Under the pieces are notes generated by a model. The model did not search any database, was not told the origin of the DNA, and was given only the letters and a program-made list of their open reading frames with translations. The position numbers and the translations under genes are program-made. Positions 47,738-59,448 of a stretch of 64,000 nt of DNA are shown piece after piece. This DNA comes from Alitta virens (lineage: Eukaryota; Annelida; Polychaeta; Phyllodocida; Nereididae), in contig OW028573.1 in assembly GCA_932294295.1 (NCBI GenBank), positions 71,029,829 to 71,093,828 on the forward strand, given 5' to 3'. Numbering within the stretch: the first letter of the stretch is position 1; every line of letters starts with the position of its first letter.

Positions 47738-50700
47738 ATGGATCAGTTTTTCCAAGAAGTTGAGCAGCTCCTGGATGGCCAGCCATTACCTGCGGGGTCT
47801 CAGCTGGATGTGATGCAACAAAGTAGGTGTTTGCGAGAATAACTTTTTTTTCTTCTCAGCATTCCTACTTCAGTTAACTTTAAGATATATTTTTAATTTT
47901 TTCTTTTTGGTATCAGCTTCTGCAGGCACAAATGTCATTGCATTGTACATAAACCTACATCACTAATAAGAAAATGTTTTTGTTTTTTAGAAATATATTA
48001 TCAAATTGTATTAACGTGTGTCAATAAATAGGTTATAAAATTTAGATTCTGGCATTTTTACACATGATTATCTTTCAGGTGAATTCATACCCTTGACTCA
48101 AGTGAACATAGGATACATGGTGTATGGCATTGCCTTGAATGACATGGACCATGTACTAATGATGCAGGAAGCTAAGCCATCATGTTATGGAAAATGGTAT
48201 TTACCTGCAGGCCGCCTCATGCCAAATGAATCTTTGATAGTAAGCAAAACTTCTGTGCTAATGAAATACTTTTTTTCACATGCTAATTTACTGCATAGCA
48301 TTTAACAAATTTGTGATTACAATTTCACATGCATGATGGAACAAACTGTATATATACATGTATTACTGATTACATGTCTCCAAATGCTACTTTCTCTCTT
48401 AATGAAGGAAGGTGTTGTGAGAGAAGTAAAAGAAGAGACTGGAATGCTATTTGAGCCAACAACTTTAATTGATGTTTTGAGCGTTGGACGATGTTACCAT
48501 CGTTTCACTTTCTTTGGTGAAATCTGCGGTGATAATTTTGCAAATATTAATACCCTATCTACAAATTAATTAATAAGATATTTTATGCAAAACTTGCTAG
48601 TATAATTTTTAATAGCCAAATTTGAATCAATGATCTGTAATTTGAAATATCAAAGTACCTTATTGAGCTTTAATTAAGTACTTTAATAAAACCAAAAATC
48701 TGAACATAGATCTACATATTTCTAGGGGGAGAGCTAAAATATGTACAAAACAGAGATGCAGAGTCTCTTCAAGGAGCATGGGTGCCGATAGAGAAAGTCC
48801 TTAATAAAGATCCAGATTATCCTTTAAGGTAAGGCCAACCTACAAATTGCAAAGCAATGCTATCATCAGCCAGGTTAATGTTTTTGTAACTCTTTATAAT
48901 TATCTGTAAAGTTGTAATTTTTTGTTAATACCAAATCATATGCAAAGGAAAATTCTGGTTGCAGAGAAATAATTAACTAACCTACCTTTTGGTTTTTAGA
49001 GCAAACGACATAATAGATTTGATAAAAACAGCCAAAAAATGGAAGGATGGAATGCTGGGATTCGCCAAATTATTGCCGGTTGCAAATGCCCACAAGCTGG
49101 TTTCATTACGTATCCTTCTTGTGTGCAGTGCATGGTAAGAAATTCATTAGACACATTTTGCACATTGTGGTATATATAATATACTATACACATTAAGAAT
49201 TTGCACATGTTACTGATGCAATTTACTTACAATCTTTAGATTAATTAGTGATCATAAGTTAGCTCAAGTTCTTCCATGAACGGTATACCAGATGTCATCT
49301 CACATCTCTGCTTCCCTTTATTTTTATTTATAGTGACCATTTGGAAATCTTATGCAGAACTGACAAGAGCATGTACTTGCCAGAGGGGGAAGTGGGACAT
49401 GGAAAATATCCTCTCAACAATATTCTGAAGGTGAATTAATTTTTATTCATACAGCAGGCCTGAGCTTAACAGGCGAACGATCGTTTCGTTCTCCTGGAGG
49501 TTACCTTAAACTTAAATGCCGCGAACGCAATTTTGTTCGCCTTGGTCCGTAACGGGCGTGCGATCGCCGACGTCAGCAAGTTGTCTTTAGGCAGTTCAAA
49601 GCACATTTAATTCTTTACCTGCCATACTCAAATTGCAATTAAACCCTTGCCTATTCATTTACCATTACTGTCCAGTGACAATAGCAATCATCAATAGCAA
49701 TCAACAGAGCTCCTTTGTTCCAGTTACCCCAAAGTGCCAATTGCAATTCAGTATATACAGGTAGCAATTGAACCCCAACAACTTTCCATGATGTACTTCA
49801 ATAGGCCTAAAGAAAGTGGTAGGAATTGATTTCTTTCCCTAAAGTTGCAGTGTTTGCAGATCCAAACTGACTCATTTATTATTTCTGGTTGTAAAATCTT
49901 AGAAATTATTATGCATGTATATATATATCAAGTTAATAATATTGTAAGTTAATAAAAAAATATATTAAAAGTTTTATTTACTTGCAACCAATGAGTGAAT
50001 TTTACAAAGAATAAATCAGGTAAATATGTGGATTAAAATAAGGGGGAATATTTATTTTTCTGCATTTGTGGTTTTCTGGTAGATTTAATATGTTTAAGCC
50101 AGTTGCTTTAATAACCTCACTGACTAATGTAAATCTTATGACAGAATATTTATTTCTGCATTCTGGTATTCTGGTAGATTTAAGCAAAATCATTTGATAA
50201 CTTCACTGTCTAGTTGCCTCTGATGAAGATCTTTCATACATGTCATTGTGACTCACTGACATATAATTATTGTTTAATGTTGTGTACATTTAAACTTGCT
50301 ATTTAAAGTGTAATTTAGGTATTTGGTACAGGCCTATGTGTAACTCAACAATCTAAATTGTTATTGTTTATTTTAATAATTGATTAAAATTATAGCTTTT
50401 CCACTTATTTTTCAATGGTTGAAATGCACAAACTGTGAAAATTTGCTAACCATGTTAACCGGTATGGTAACCAGTAGGTTACCTAAAATAAATTTCAGGT
50501 AACCGACCCATGGGTTACCAAGACACATTTTCAGGAGAACGATGTGTGGGTTACCTTCTTTTTGCTTACGCTCAGGCCTGATACAGTGTATATATTTAAG
50601 GCAAATTTATTCATGTTATTGTTTATTTGCAGAATATATTATTAGTCTATGCTGACTATAAAAGTAAAAAATTCAAAATGAACAACTATCTGATTAGATA

Positions 50701-50993
50701 GTGATATTCCATGCCTGTCACTGAAAATATTCCTTTTTTTGTCGTAGGGGATTTTCACAGATATCAAGGAGAAGTTGACAGTGTATGGCGTATTATCAGT
50801 GGAATACAATGGAAAACCAGCACATGAGCATGATGGATTATGTATATCAGTACTGTTATATTTGCCAAAAAAGGATGCTGGTGTTTTAAAAACTGATAAC
50901 AAATTTGAATGGATGCCTTTAGTTGATAAGGCACTGGAGACCAAAATCATGGACAGGCTTCAGCCAAACTGTAACGTGCAGTTTAAACTTTAG
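47738..50993 (+). CDS. NUDT18: NUDT18 (MTH3-like) Nudix hydrolase, complete, 315 residues
   Basis: NUDT18 removes oxidised purine nucleoside diphosphates such as 8-oxo-GDP and 8-oxo-dGDP. The Nudix box is complete: GRLMPNE, then seven residues, then REVKEETGM (G-x5-E-x7-RE-V-x-EE-x-G). An intron splits it between I and E. Upstream MMQEAK...GKWYLPAGR and downstream AESLQGAWVP fit NUDT18. The C-terminal half (HEHDGLCISVLLYLP, FEWMPL) is the family's extra domain. Exons: 47738-47822, 48079-48239, 48408-48528, 48726-48828, 49000-49134, 49334-49430, 50748-50993. The donor at 47823 keeps the frame into exon 2. Human length is 323. The last intron holds a 1.1-kb transposon. Confidence 0.93.
49455..50580. 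mobile_element. 1.1-kb non-autonomous DNA transposon in the last NUDT18 intron
   Basis: Ends CAGGCCTGAGCTTAA and TTACGCTCAGGCCTG are inverted, followed inward by GAACGA, CTCCTG and GGTTACC words on both sides. ATACAG directly flanks each end (49449-49454 and 50581-50586). CAG...CTG ends suggest a hAT-like element. No transposase frame is visible. The right interior has a degenerate direct repeat (AATATTTATTTxTCTGCAT ... TTCTGGTAGATTTAA, at about 50048 and 50144). Confidence 0.8.
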
Positions 50994-51076
50994 TTTGAGT
51001 TCATGTTGGAGTTTTGTTACGCGTTCCAGTTGGTGATTTAAGAATACATGGATTACAGTTTTAAGAATTATTTGGC

Positions 51077-51082
51077 AATAAA
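51077..51082 (+). terminator. NUDT18 polyadenylation signal AATAAA
   Basis: AATAAA 84 bases after the NUDT18 stop codon. Confidence 0.65.
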
Positions 51083-51285
51083 AATTATTGAATCTGTACA
51101 GTGAATATTATACACCAGAGGGCGGCACATGCAAGACTATCAAAGCGCGCTAAAAATTCTCACCTGAGTCAACCAGATTGTGACCTAGATACGTGACCTA
51201 GTTTAGTTGTTACAAATGCACCTGGACAATCGACGCAAAGTATGGGACATTCAGGGGGACATTCAGGAAAGCATTGAGAGCAACA

Positions 51286-54200
51286 ATGAAGATCAAACCA
51301 AAAAAGAGAATAAAATGGCCGAGGACGAGATTGGAGAGGTACAAGCAATATGGGGACATGGGCAGCACAGAGAGACTTCGCTTCTCCCAGACAGTAAGTT
51401 AGCTTATATTGTGACACCAGGGAAAAATACCCAAGTTGCCAGACTGGCCTACTTCTCTGATAAGATATGAATACAATAGGTGTAATCAAAGATATATATT
51501 GATAAACCAGTGATAAATGTGCCCAAAAATGGATAAATAGAAATTATGGAAGTTATAATTTTTTTATCTCAATACTTCAAAAATGATAATGAAACCATTC
51601 TCACTTTTTAGTGATAACACTATTTGATCTTGAATTTTTTTTTGACAGTGCAAGAGGAATACACCCCATTTTGCAGCTGCAGTGTAGCCTATATATAATT
51701 ATAGTGATTGATTAGAAAACTTCTCAAGAATGACTGCCATGTCATTACTTGAAATGGCTAAGGAAGTTGATCACACAATAAGAAAAATAAGTAAAATTCA
51801 TCTCAAGTCTCAAAAACATCTGGCCTAGATATCAATTTTTGTTGTTGTTGTTTGACACAGAATCACTGATACTAATCAATTGTGCTTCACTGACATTAGG
51901 AAATCAAGTTTTCACCACCTAATAACCAAAACCTATGAAAGAAAGTTGCAATTGAAACCCTCTACTGGTGCAGTGTTCCAGTTGGGCCATTTGAGCATGG
52001 CGTAGCGTAATGCCCGACGCCTCTCGCTCCACGCCTGATTTGTGAGCACCATGCCCGAAATTAAGTAAAGACCTTTTTTTTTTTTTGGCTTTTCAACTTG
52101 TATGAGTCTTATTTAGGTGCCCAATATCTTTGTGGCCATGCCCAATTAAAATCCTAGCTGGAACACTGTGTGGTGGACCGTGGTGGTACTGGACCTGGTT
52201 GGAGCTGAAACACTACTTAAAGCTTTCTAAAGGGCTATACAACTTAAACTAAATAATATTTAGTATGTATCAAGATAAAATATAACCAATATGATATGTT
52301 TCATGATATATATTGTTAAACTCTATTGGTAATCCATATAGAGAATGTATATTTCAGAATCCATAATTTGCTTACCAAAGGTTTCACTGGCTTTGGTTTA
52401 TATGCAATTTATGGATTCTGAGAAGAAGTATAAATTTTCTAGATTTTTTTAAGTTTCACTTACATTTTCTTTCTCTTAAATATATATTGATACTATATAA
52501 ATAATAATCTATATGTTATGTATCAAGAGGTATACACCCCATTTTGTAGCTGCAGTGTAGCCTATATATAATTATAGTGATTGATAAGAAAACTTCTCAA
52601 GAATCACTGCCATGTCATTACTTGATATGGCTAAGGAAGTTGATCACACAATAAGAAAAATAAGTAAAATTCATCTCAAGTCTCAAAAACATCTGGCCTA
52701 GATATCAATTTTTGTTGTTGTTGTTTGACACAGAATCACTGATACTAATCAATTGTGCTTCACTGACATAAGGAAATCAAGTTTTCACCACCTAATAACC
52801 AAAACTTATGAACGAAAGTTGCAATTGAAACCCTCTACTGGTGCATTGTTCCAGTTGGGCCATTTAAGCATGTCGTAGCGTAATGCCCGACGCCTCTCGC
52901 TCCACGCCTGATTTGTGAGCACCATGCCCGAAATTAAGTAAAGACCTTCTTTTTTTTTTGGCTTTTCAACTTGTATGAGTCTTATTTAGGTGCCCAATAT
53001 CTTTGTGGCCATGCCCAATTAAAATCCTAGCTGGAACACTGTGTGGTGGACCGTGGTGGTACTGGACCTGGTTGGAACTGAAACACTACTTAAAGCTTTC
53101 TAAAGGGCTATACAACTTAAACTAAATAATATTTAGTATTTATCAAGATAAAATATAACCAATATGATATGTTTCATGATATATATTGTTAAACTCTATT
53201 GGTAATCCATATAGAGAATGTATATTTCAGAATCCATAATTTGCTTACCAAAGGTTTCACTGGCTTTGGTTTATATGCAATTTATGGATTCTGAGAAGAA
53301 GTATAAATTTTCTAGATTTTTTTTAAGTTTCACTTACATTTTCTTTCTCTTAAATATATATTGATACTATATAAATAATAATCTATATGTTATGTACCTC
53401 ATTGAAATATTACAAAATTTGATTGCTCTAGGTGCTTTACAAATGATAAAATCAATAGATGGCTAGAAATTAATAATTCATATATATTTCAGCTGGGAGA
53501 CAGTCGAGGAAGGCTGGCTTCAGTGGCATCAGTGCAATCCATGGACCAAGATGACCTCTCGCTAGCAGCCTCAGCTCATGGCTTCTATGCCAAAACAAAG
53601 TCTGTTTCACCAAGGTGGAATGGCAGCTTTGGGCAAGAACCTCCCCTGGCAAACAATGAAGACTCCTGGGTTGAGTGGGGAACGCTTAACAGTATTAACA
53701 CTCTTCGACAATCAGAACATCATGGCGACCCCCACCAGGTCCATCCTGCCGAGAGAGAGATGGACACTGCTGACCATCGTGGTCAAGCATCGGACATGGC
53801 CAGCCCCACCAATACAAGCAGAGTGGCTTTCGTTTTTGATGATAATCCAGATGATATGGAGAATTATTATGTCAGACAGGCAAGACTTAATCAAAGAAAA
53901 TCTGGATATGGAAGGCCATATTCAACAGTGAATGATGAACCAGCGCTCAGCAGTGTGCCCAACCCGCTTGACAACCCTGGAGCTCCGAGGGTGAAGAGTC
54001 TCATTTATGCTGGTCAAGAGATTGCTAGTTTCATGGATCTGGTCTGGCCTTTCATAGGCATTTTTGGATATTGCCTGGATGTGGGCTCAGATGTTGCCTT
54101 GATGCTGGAATATCTCATAGAAGAACTTTATGTGTGGTTTGCCTTGACAACAGTCTTTGTTGCTTTGCCAACGGTTGCCATGACAGTGTTGAGCTTAGTG

Positions 54201-56691
54201 CTCTGGGTCAGAAACTACAAGGTGCTGAAGGAGAAGGTTTCCCCTGTCCAGTGGACCATGAGGATTACCTCTTCTGTGTTTCTGTGCACTCCAATCATGC
54301 GGTGAGTCAACAAGGGGTGTTCATGATCATTCATAGACAATTGATGTGAGTAATGTGACCTCAAAAAATAAGCTTTTATATGCCTTCAACTCAATTGAAT
54401 ATTATGACCATGCTATCCTATAGTTGTAAGTTATCAACAGTCTAAATGCGGTGCACTTATGCAAACCTGCGTCTTATACTTGGAAATTATTCTTTTAGAT
54501 AATTTCACATGGAAAAATAGCTTTGATAATGATATTAGCTTAGCTTGACAAAGAAATTTCTGTGCGCTTAATTGTCATCCGTAGTGATGTACCGACTTAC
54601 CAAGAACGTTATTTCCAGAATGGTGGACATATTTTATTATGGCTGGCAGAGCAGGAACACTACCCATGACTGGTACACAAGACGCATGTTCTACGAGAGA
54701 ATGATTGATGAAGAGACAGAATGTACTCTTGTCAGACTTTTCGAGACTTTTTTAGAGAATGGTTCTCAACTGGTGCTACAACTTTACATAATCACAGTGG
54801 TGGGAACAACGAAAGGCCTGATTTTAGGTAATTGAGTAATTATGAAGTTAAATAATGCTTCCTTTATATTTATAATCTTGGATGATTGTATTGTGTGTTA
54901 AACAACTGCCACTGGTCAGGTTTTGAAGGTTAATGTTCATTATTTCAGTGATATTTCAAGTGGCTGGTCTTGTGATATCTTGGATGCAAATGTCTGTGTC
55001 CCTCGTCAGCTTCCACACAGTGCTACGAGCTTCATTGCAACCAGAAAAAGCTCACATGACGTGGGGAGGAAAGATCTGCATGTTTCTGTGGCGAATGTTC
55101 ACCATAGCATCAAGAGTAGTGGCATTGGCCTTGTTTGCTGCACATTTCCACTTCTACGTGTTTGTTTTCGTTGGGGGGCACTTTTTGATAATGTTCATCT
55201 GGATTATCAACCAGGAAAGCACTTATTGCCAGGTAAGGAGACTTAATTGTTTATAGAAATATGTAATATCAGAGATATATTTAAGTTATGCTGACAGAAC
55301 TGAATGTCAATTCACTCTGACACCAGGGATTGCTAGTAAACATTTAACAATGTTTAAGGTGATCCAATCAGATTTTAACGTACTAGCTTATAAGTTGTCA
55401 TCAAAATTGGAACCTAGTAGAACCTTAGTTGGTGGAATGCTTTGTTCATTGCTGGCCCACCAGGGATGCCATGATCCAATCAGTTGGTGGAATATTTTGT
55501 TAAAATTAAAACTCTCATTTTGTATTTCAGCTGTACCAGAAAAATGCTGATGGAACTGTCATAGTACATGATGGACAAGTCGCAGAATATTTCTTTCGAA
55601 TTGTGGCTGCTGTTGTACACGAGTTCTGTTTCATGAACCTACTAGAAGGGCCAACCAGACTACGTTACACATTTTACTACATGGTGGTGTTTTTGGAAAA
55701 TCTGACAATGGTGGTTATGTGGTACACTTTTGGAGGAACTGTGACTGAAACTACGTGGTATCATGGACCCGCTCTTGCCATTGTGATTGGTGGTTTTTTT
55801 ATCGGCATGATTTTTCATGTGTTGTACTACAAGTGGTTCCATCCAAACAATCACAATCCAGCCTATGCCGACAGAAAAATAACGTGGTGTAGGCCGTGCA
55901 GTGACATGTCTTTAATACGTAATATTGGCTACAAAGACGAAGAATCTGATGAGGAGGAGGAGGAGGAGGTGTCTGTTGTAAAACATGGGACACACATTGA
56001 GCCAATGAGCCGACCTCCTACAGGTCATGGCAACAGGGAATTACAACCAGGTTACAGTGGTCAAGTCTACCATGACGACTTCAAAGAAATGATGAACTAT
56101 GAACCAGTTCAACAGCCTCCAGTTAATGGACATCACATTCCAATGACTAAACAGCAGCAACAAAAACAATATTTAGAGAAGTCAGTGTTCCCACCCAATG
56201 ACGGACAAACTCCTTCTCATCACCCATTGAACCGACGTAATAATAGCTACAATCCAGATGACACTCCTCTCCCACCAAGCATTAGTCAGCAGAGGCAAAG
56301 GAACACGTTTGAGCAGGGGCAAAAGAACACACCTGAAAAGAGGAAAATAAACACGCCTGAAAAGAGGCAAAACAATATGCCACCGCAAAACAATAACCCA
56401 AACAGAAGGAGCTACCTGGCCGTTGGCAGAGGCAGAGGAAGTTTCAGAGGCCGTGCCAGAGGAAGACCGTGGGGGCAAACTGCCCCACAAAACCAGAGTA
56501 ATGCCAGTAACAATTCACATCCGAATACTGCGAGTAACAATTCACATCCGAATACTGCGAGTAACAATTCACATCCGAATACTGCGAGTAAAAATTCACA
56601 TCCGAATACTGCGAGTAACAATTCAAATCCGAGTACGAGTAACAATACTAATACTAGGCCGCAGGAGCGGCCCCGTAGGGGCCGCCCGTAG
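51286..56691 (+). CDS. XK-related protein (XKR4/6/7-like), about 856 residues
   Basis: XKR proteins are multi-pass membrane proteins; XKR4, XKR8 and XKR9 become phosphatidylserine scramblases after caspase cleavage. Hydrophobic segments include MDLVWPFIGIFGYCLDVGSD, FALTTVFVALPTVAMTVLSL, VIFQVAGLVISWMQMSVSLV, MFLWRMFTIASRVVALALFA, FVFVGGHFLIMFIWII, YFFRIVAAVVHEFCFMN, VVFLENLTMVVMWYTFG and LAIVIGGFFIGMIFHVLYY. FLENGSQLVLQLYI is the family's core motif. Exons: 51286-51393 (tentative), 53493-54301, 54619-54827, 54949-55232, 55531-56691. Exon 1 was chosen because its frame runs in phase into exon 2; MDQDD at 53541 is the alternative start. The tail after the last membrane segment is about 270 residues, very long for the family: acidic, Gln/Asn/Pro-rich, Gly-Arg-rich, then a 9-residue repeat. 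Confidence 0.88.
51971..52168. mobile_element. hAT-like MITE, copy 1, inside the 873-bp duplication
   Basis: Ends CAGTGTTCCAGTTGGGC and CCTAGCTGGAACACTG are inverted. GCATGG and CCATGC words mirror inside. The second copy (52844-53041) starts CATTGTTCC, a one-base change in its end. The CAGTGTTCC end is typical of hAT elements. Confidence 0.75.
52354..52421. repeat. 68-bp imperfect hairpin, copy 1
   Basis: TCAGAATCCATAA-TTTGC pairs with GCAA-TTTATGGATTCTGA, and CCAAAG with CTTTGG, leaving a loop of about 9 bases. The stem has two small bulges, like a microRNA precursor. The twin is at 53227-53294. Confidence 0.75.
52844..53041. mobile_element. hAT-like MITE, copy 2 (by duplication)
   Basis: Same element as 51971-52168, offset by 873. 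It arose by duplication of the block and not by a new insertion, since the flanks are identical too. Confidence 0.75.
53227..53294. repeat. 68-bp imperfect hairpin, copy 2
   Basis: Twin of 52354-52421. The sequence appears unchanged although flanking bases differ in places. Confidence 0.75.
56506..56640 (+). repeat. 27-bp coding minisatellite in the XKR tail (SNNSHPNTA repeat)
   Basis: Five units of 27 bp encode Ser-Asn-Asn-Ser-His-Pro-Asn-Thr-Ala (residues about 796-840). The first three are identical, the fourth has Lys for Asn, and the fifth is decayed. The unit length keeps the frame, so copy number can vary without breaking the protein. Confidence 0.92.
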
Positions 56692-59448
56692 GGCTTTTAT
56701 GACTAGAGATTGGCCAAACACAAAATCTACTGTCATGCTATTCTCAGATGACCGGATCGAACTATGTTGTCCTAATTAATCTGCGCGGCCATGATGCGCA
56801 CAAAATAATAATGACCTACTTACACAAAAATCATTCTTTACTTAGGATTTTCCTGACAAACTTGAAGAAACTCACGTTAGAACTCGGTTAATGACCATTT
56901 CTAGGTGATTCCAAGACTGGACAAGCAGTAGAACTATGGTTTTGAATGTTTCATGGGACATGATGGGAGCCATGTCCATTGCCATGAGGCTTGTCAACTA
57001 AATGAACGTTCGACCAATCAGAGTAGAGCTTATTTCTTTGCAAGGCCATTTTGCAAGGCAACGAGCTCTAACAGACTCTGTGATTGGCTGTGGCAGTTAG
57101 GCCTTAGAAATTAATGCATAAGGCCTCATTGTTCATCAGTAAGACTACGCAAGCAACGAGCAGAAGGGAATGAAATAAAGCTTAATTGCAGAAGGAAATA
57201 TGAACTAACAGTAATGCAAACAACACCAACCTGCAGTCCATTGATAAGATATCAATAAGGAAAGAGAAGGCCGTTATTTTCGGGAAAAGCCCTAAAATAG
57301 TACCAGGCTATAAATAGATGTGGGCGTGGCCTAATGCAAGCACGTACTTTTGTTTACAAATGAATCTGTGTGTTGACAACTCGGTTTTGACAGCTTGCTG
57401 ATAACCCGATTTTGATAGCTGATTAGTCAAATAGGTGCAGTTCGATTTCTCCTGTGTCAGAAAATGTTACCAACAGAAACAGCTTAATCTAGTGGATGAC
57501 CATAATGATTACATCAATGACTTCAATACAACATTCAACACCAGTTGAATAAATCACTTCAGTGAAATTGACCGCGACAGTGATGCTAATGAAACATCAT
57601 GGGTTTTAAACATACAACAGAATATCAATGATGAATATGTATTTTCTGGATTTTGTTTAGACACTGAAATTTAATGTCACTAATTTTCATGCTATTTCCT
57701 ATAAATGGCATGTGGTATGACAGTCGCTAACCATGTAGACCAAAATTGCTACTTAGGTATTTTCTGAAAACTGTTTGGTACAATATATTTAAATACGTCT
57801 GAATTTCAGTCTTATACACTTTTCTGGTGTGACATGACAGTCGCTATCCAAACTAGTATCACAAATTAATTAATCAACCTTGCAAACATTATTTATTTAT
57901 GTGGACTATATAACTATAACATTCACTTAAAGATAATATATGATAAACCTGAATATATTATCTTTAATATAAATATATTGTCTTTAGGTATATTTAATAT
58001 CTATCTATATAAATACACAATTCATTGCATCAACAATGCAATTTAATTTAATTTTGTTATATAGAAGAACCCTTAAGTCAGGGGCAGATCCAAAATTGTT
58101 TGCAGTGTTCCCTCTAATTTCTTATGCACAGTGATGTATTAGGCCAAGAAGGGGAGGGGGGCTAAGAGCCCCCTAGTTCAGTTACTGGACTAAGAACCCC
58201 CCTTAAACCGCCCCCCCCCCCCCTACCTTTGAATCTGCTACAGCTCTTAAAAAAAAGGGTATAAAAATGCCATGGTACATGTACATGACACAGGATTATC
58301 CATGCGGCCCCTCATGCACATTGCATTATCATATTATGTCTTATGGGGTTTCAAAGAGCACTACTGTGTGACATTAAAGTGATTCACAATGTTGTAGTCA
58401 AGACTTAGAACCTATAGCTGTTTAACTTTAATTATTGATTCATAATATTGTAGTCAAGACTCAAGGCTTTAATGTCCGTTTCTACAGCACATGTATACAA
58501 TTGTTCATTTACACCAGTTATTAGTTTTATTTACATAATAATGCAATTTTAAATATTTTGTATAATATGGAAATTCATGCCTGTATATATGTCAAATATT
58601 GTGGTTTTTTTTTTATTGAGCATGATGTGATTTTACACTAATAAAAATAAGGGGTAAGACAAAAAAAAAAGATAATTCTTCAAAAATTATTTATTTTTGT
58701 GCTTCTCAGATACTCATTCTCAATGAGCACAATTAAGGCAGTGACCATTGTGCACTGCATGAATAAGGTTACAACTTAGTCTCATATACATGCATGAGGG
58801 GTGATTGATGAAAAAAAAAAAAAAGACCAGCCTAGCAGCTGGTTAATTAATGAATTTGTATTTTTAAGCACAGTCTAGTCAAAAAGTTGATTAATTATGT
58901 CAAAAACTGGAAATTTCTGATGAGATGCAAGCTATTTATAGGCCCATCATGGCCCATGACCATGTGGCACAAATTAAACATCTTATGCTAAAACAGTTTA
59001 AACACACAGCTGATCGAGATGTTATACATTGTAGTATTGTCACTGTCAGAAAGATCGAAACTACGGAGTGACTTAATTTTCTGAGAAAAAGTATTAAAAT
59101 AAAAACTGGTTTGTTTCCACTCGCGTCGCAGTACACGCACCTGGGAAACTTCTGGATGTTGGGATCGAATTTCCCGCCCCGCGCATCTCCAACCTGAATC
59201 TGTTTTTGTTTTCATTTGGCATTGAAGGTTACGCAATCGTGCACTTGCGAGGTGACATATAGTGCGTGGATGTAGCGCTCTGTATATGCCATACCAGACC
59301 ACGGTCGGCATCTGATAAACCAATACCTGTATCAACAGCAATAAATATATGATTATATGTTATAAAACCATTGATCTTGGTGATCAAGGAATCTCAACAT
59401 GAAAATCAAGCGCATGGATTTCATGCGAAGGAGCACTACTTTTCCAAT
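56692..59448. other. Spacer after the XKR gene
   Basis: Contains the XKR 3' UTR with AATAAA at 57175-57180, short direct repeats (GACAGTCGCTA at about 57720 and 57838; TTGTAGTCAAGACT at about 58393 and 58449), and a polyC patch at 58208-58221. CAGTGTTCCCTCTAA at 58101 looks like a hAT end with no partner found. No convincing genes. Confidence 0.6.
57175..57180 (+). terminator. Candidate XKR polyadenylation signal AATAAA
   Basis: AATAAA 484 bases after the XKR stop codon. I found no earlier AATAAA in the tail. Confidence 0.45.

Larger units (their letters stand above)
51649..53395. repeat. Tandem duplication of an 873-bp block in the first XKR intron
   Basis: Copy 1 (about 51649-52521) and copy 2 (about 52522-53395) align over their full length with a constant offset of 873, for example CAAGAGG at 51651 and 52524. 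They differ at scattered bases (perhaps 2-3 percent). Each carries a hAT-like MITE and a 68-bp hairpin. Confidence 0.93.

Noticed and set aside
58101..58132. CAGTGTTCCCTCTAA as one end of a hAT element
   Set aside because: No inverted partner could be located downstream; kept only as a note in the spacer entry.
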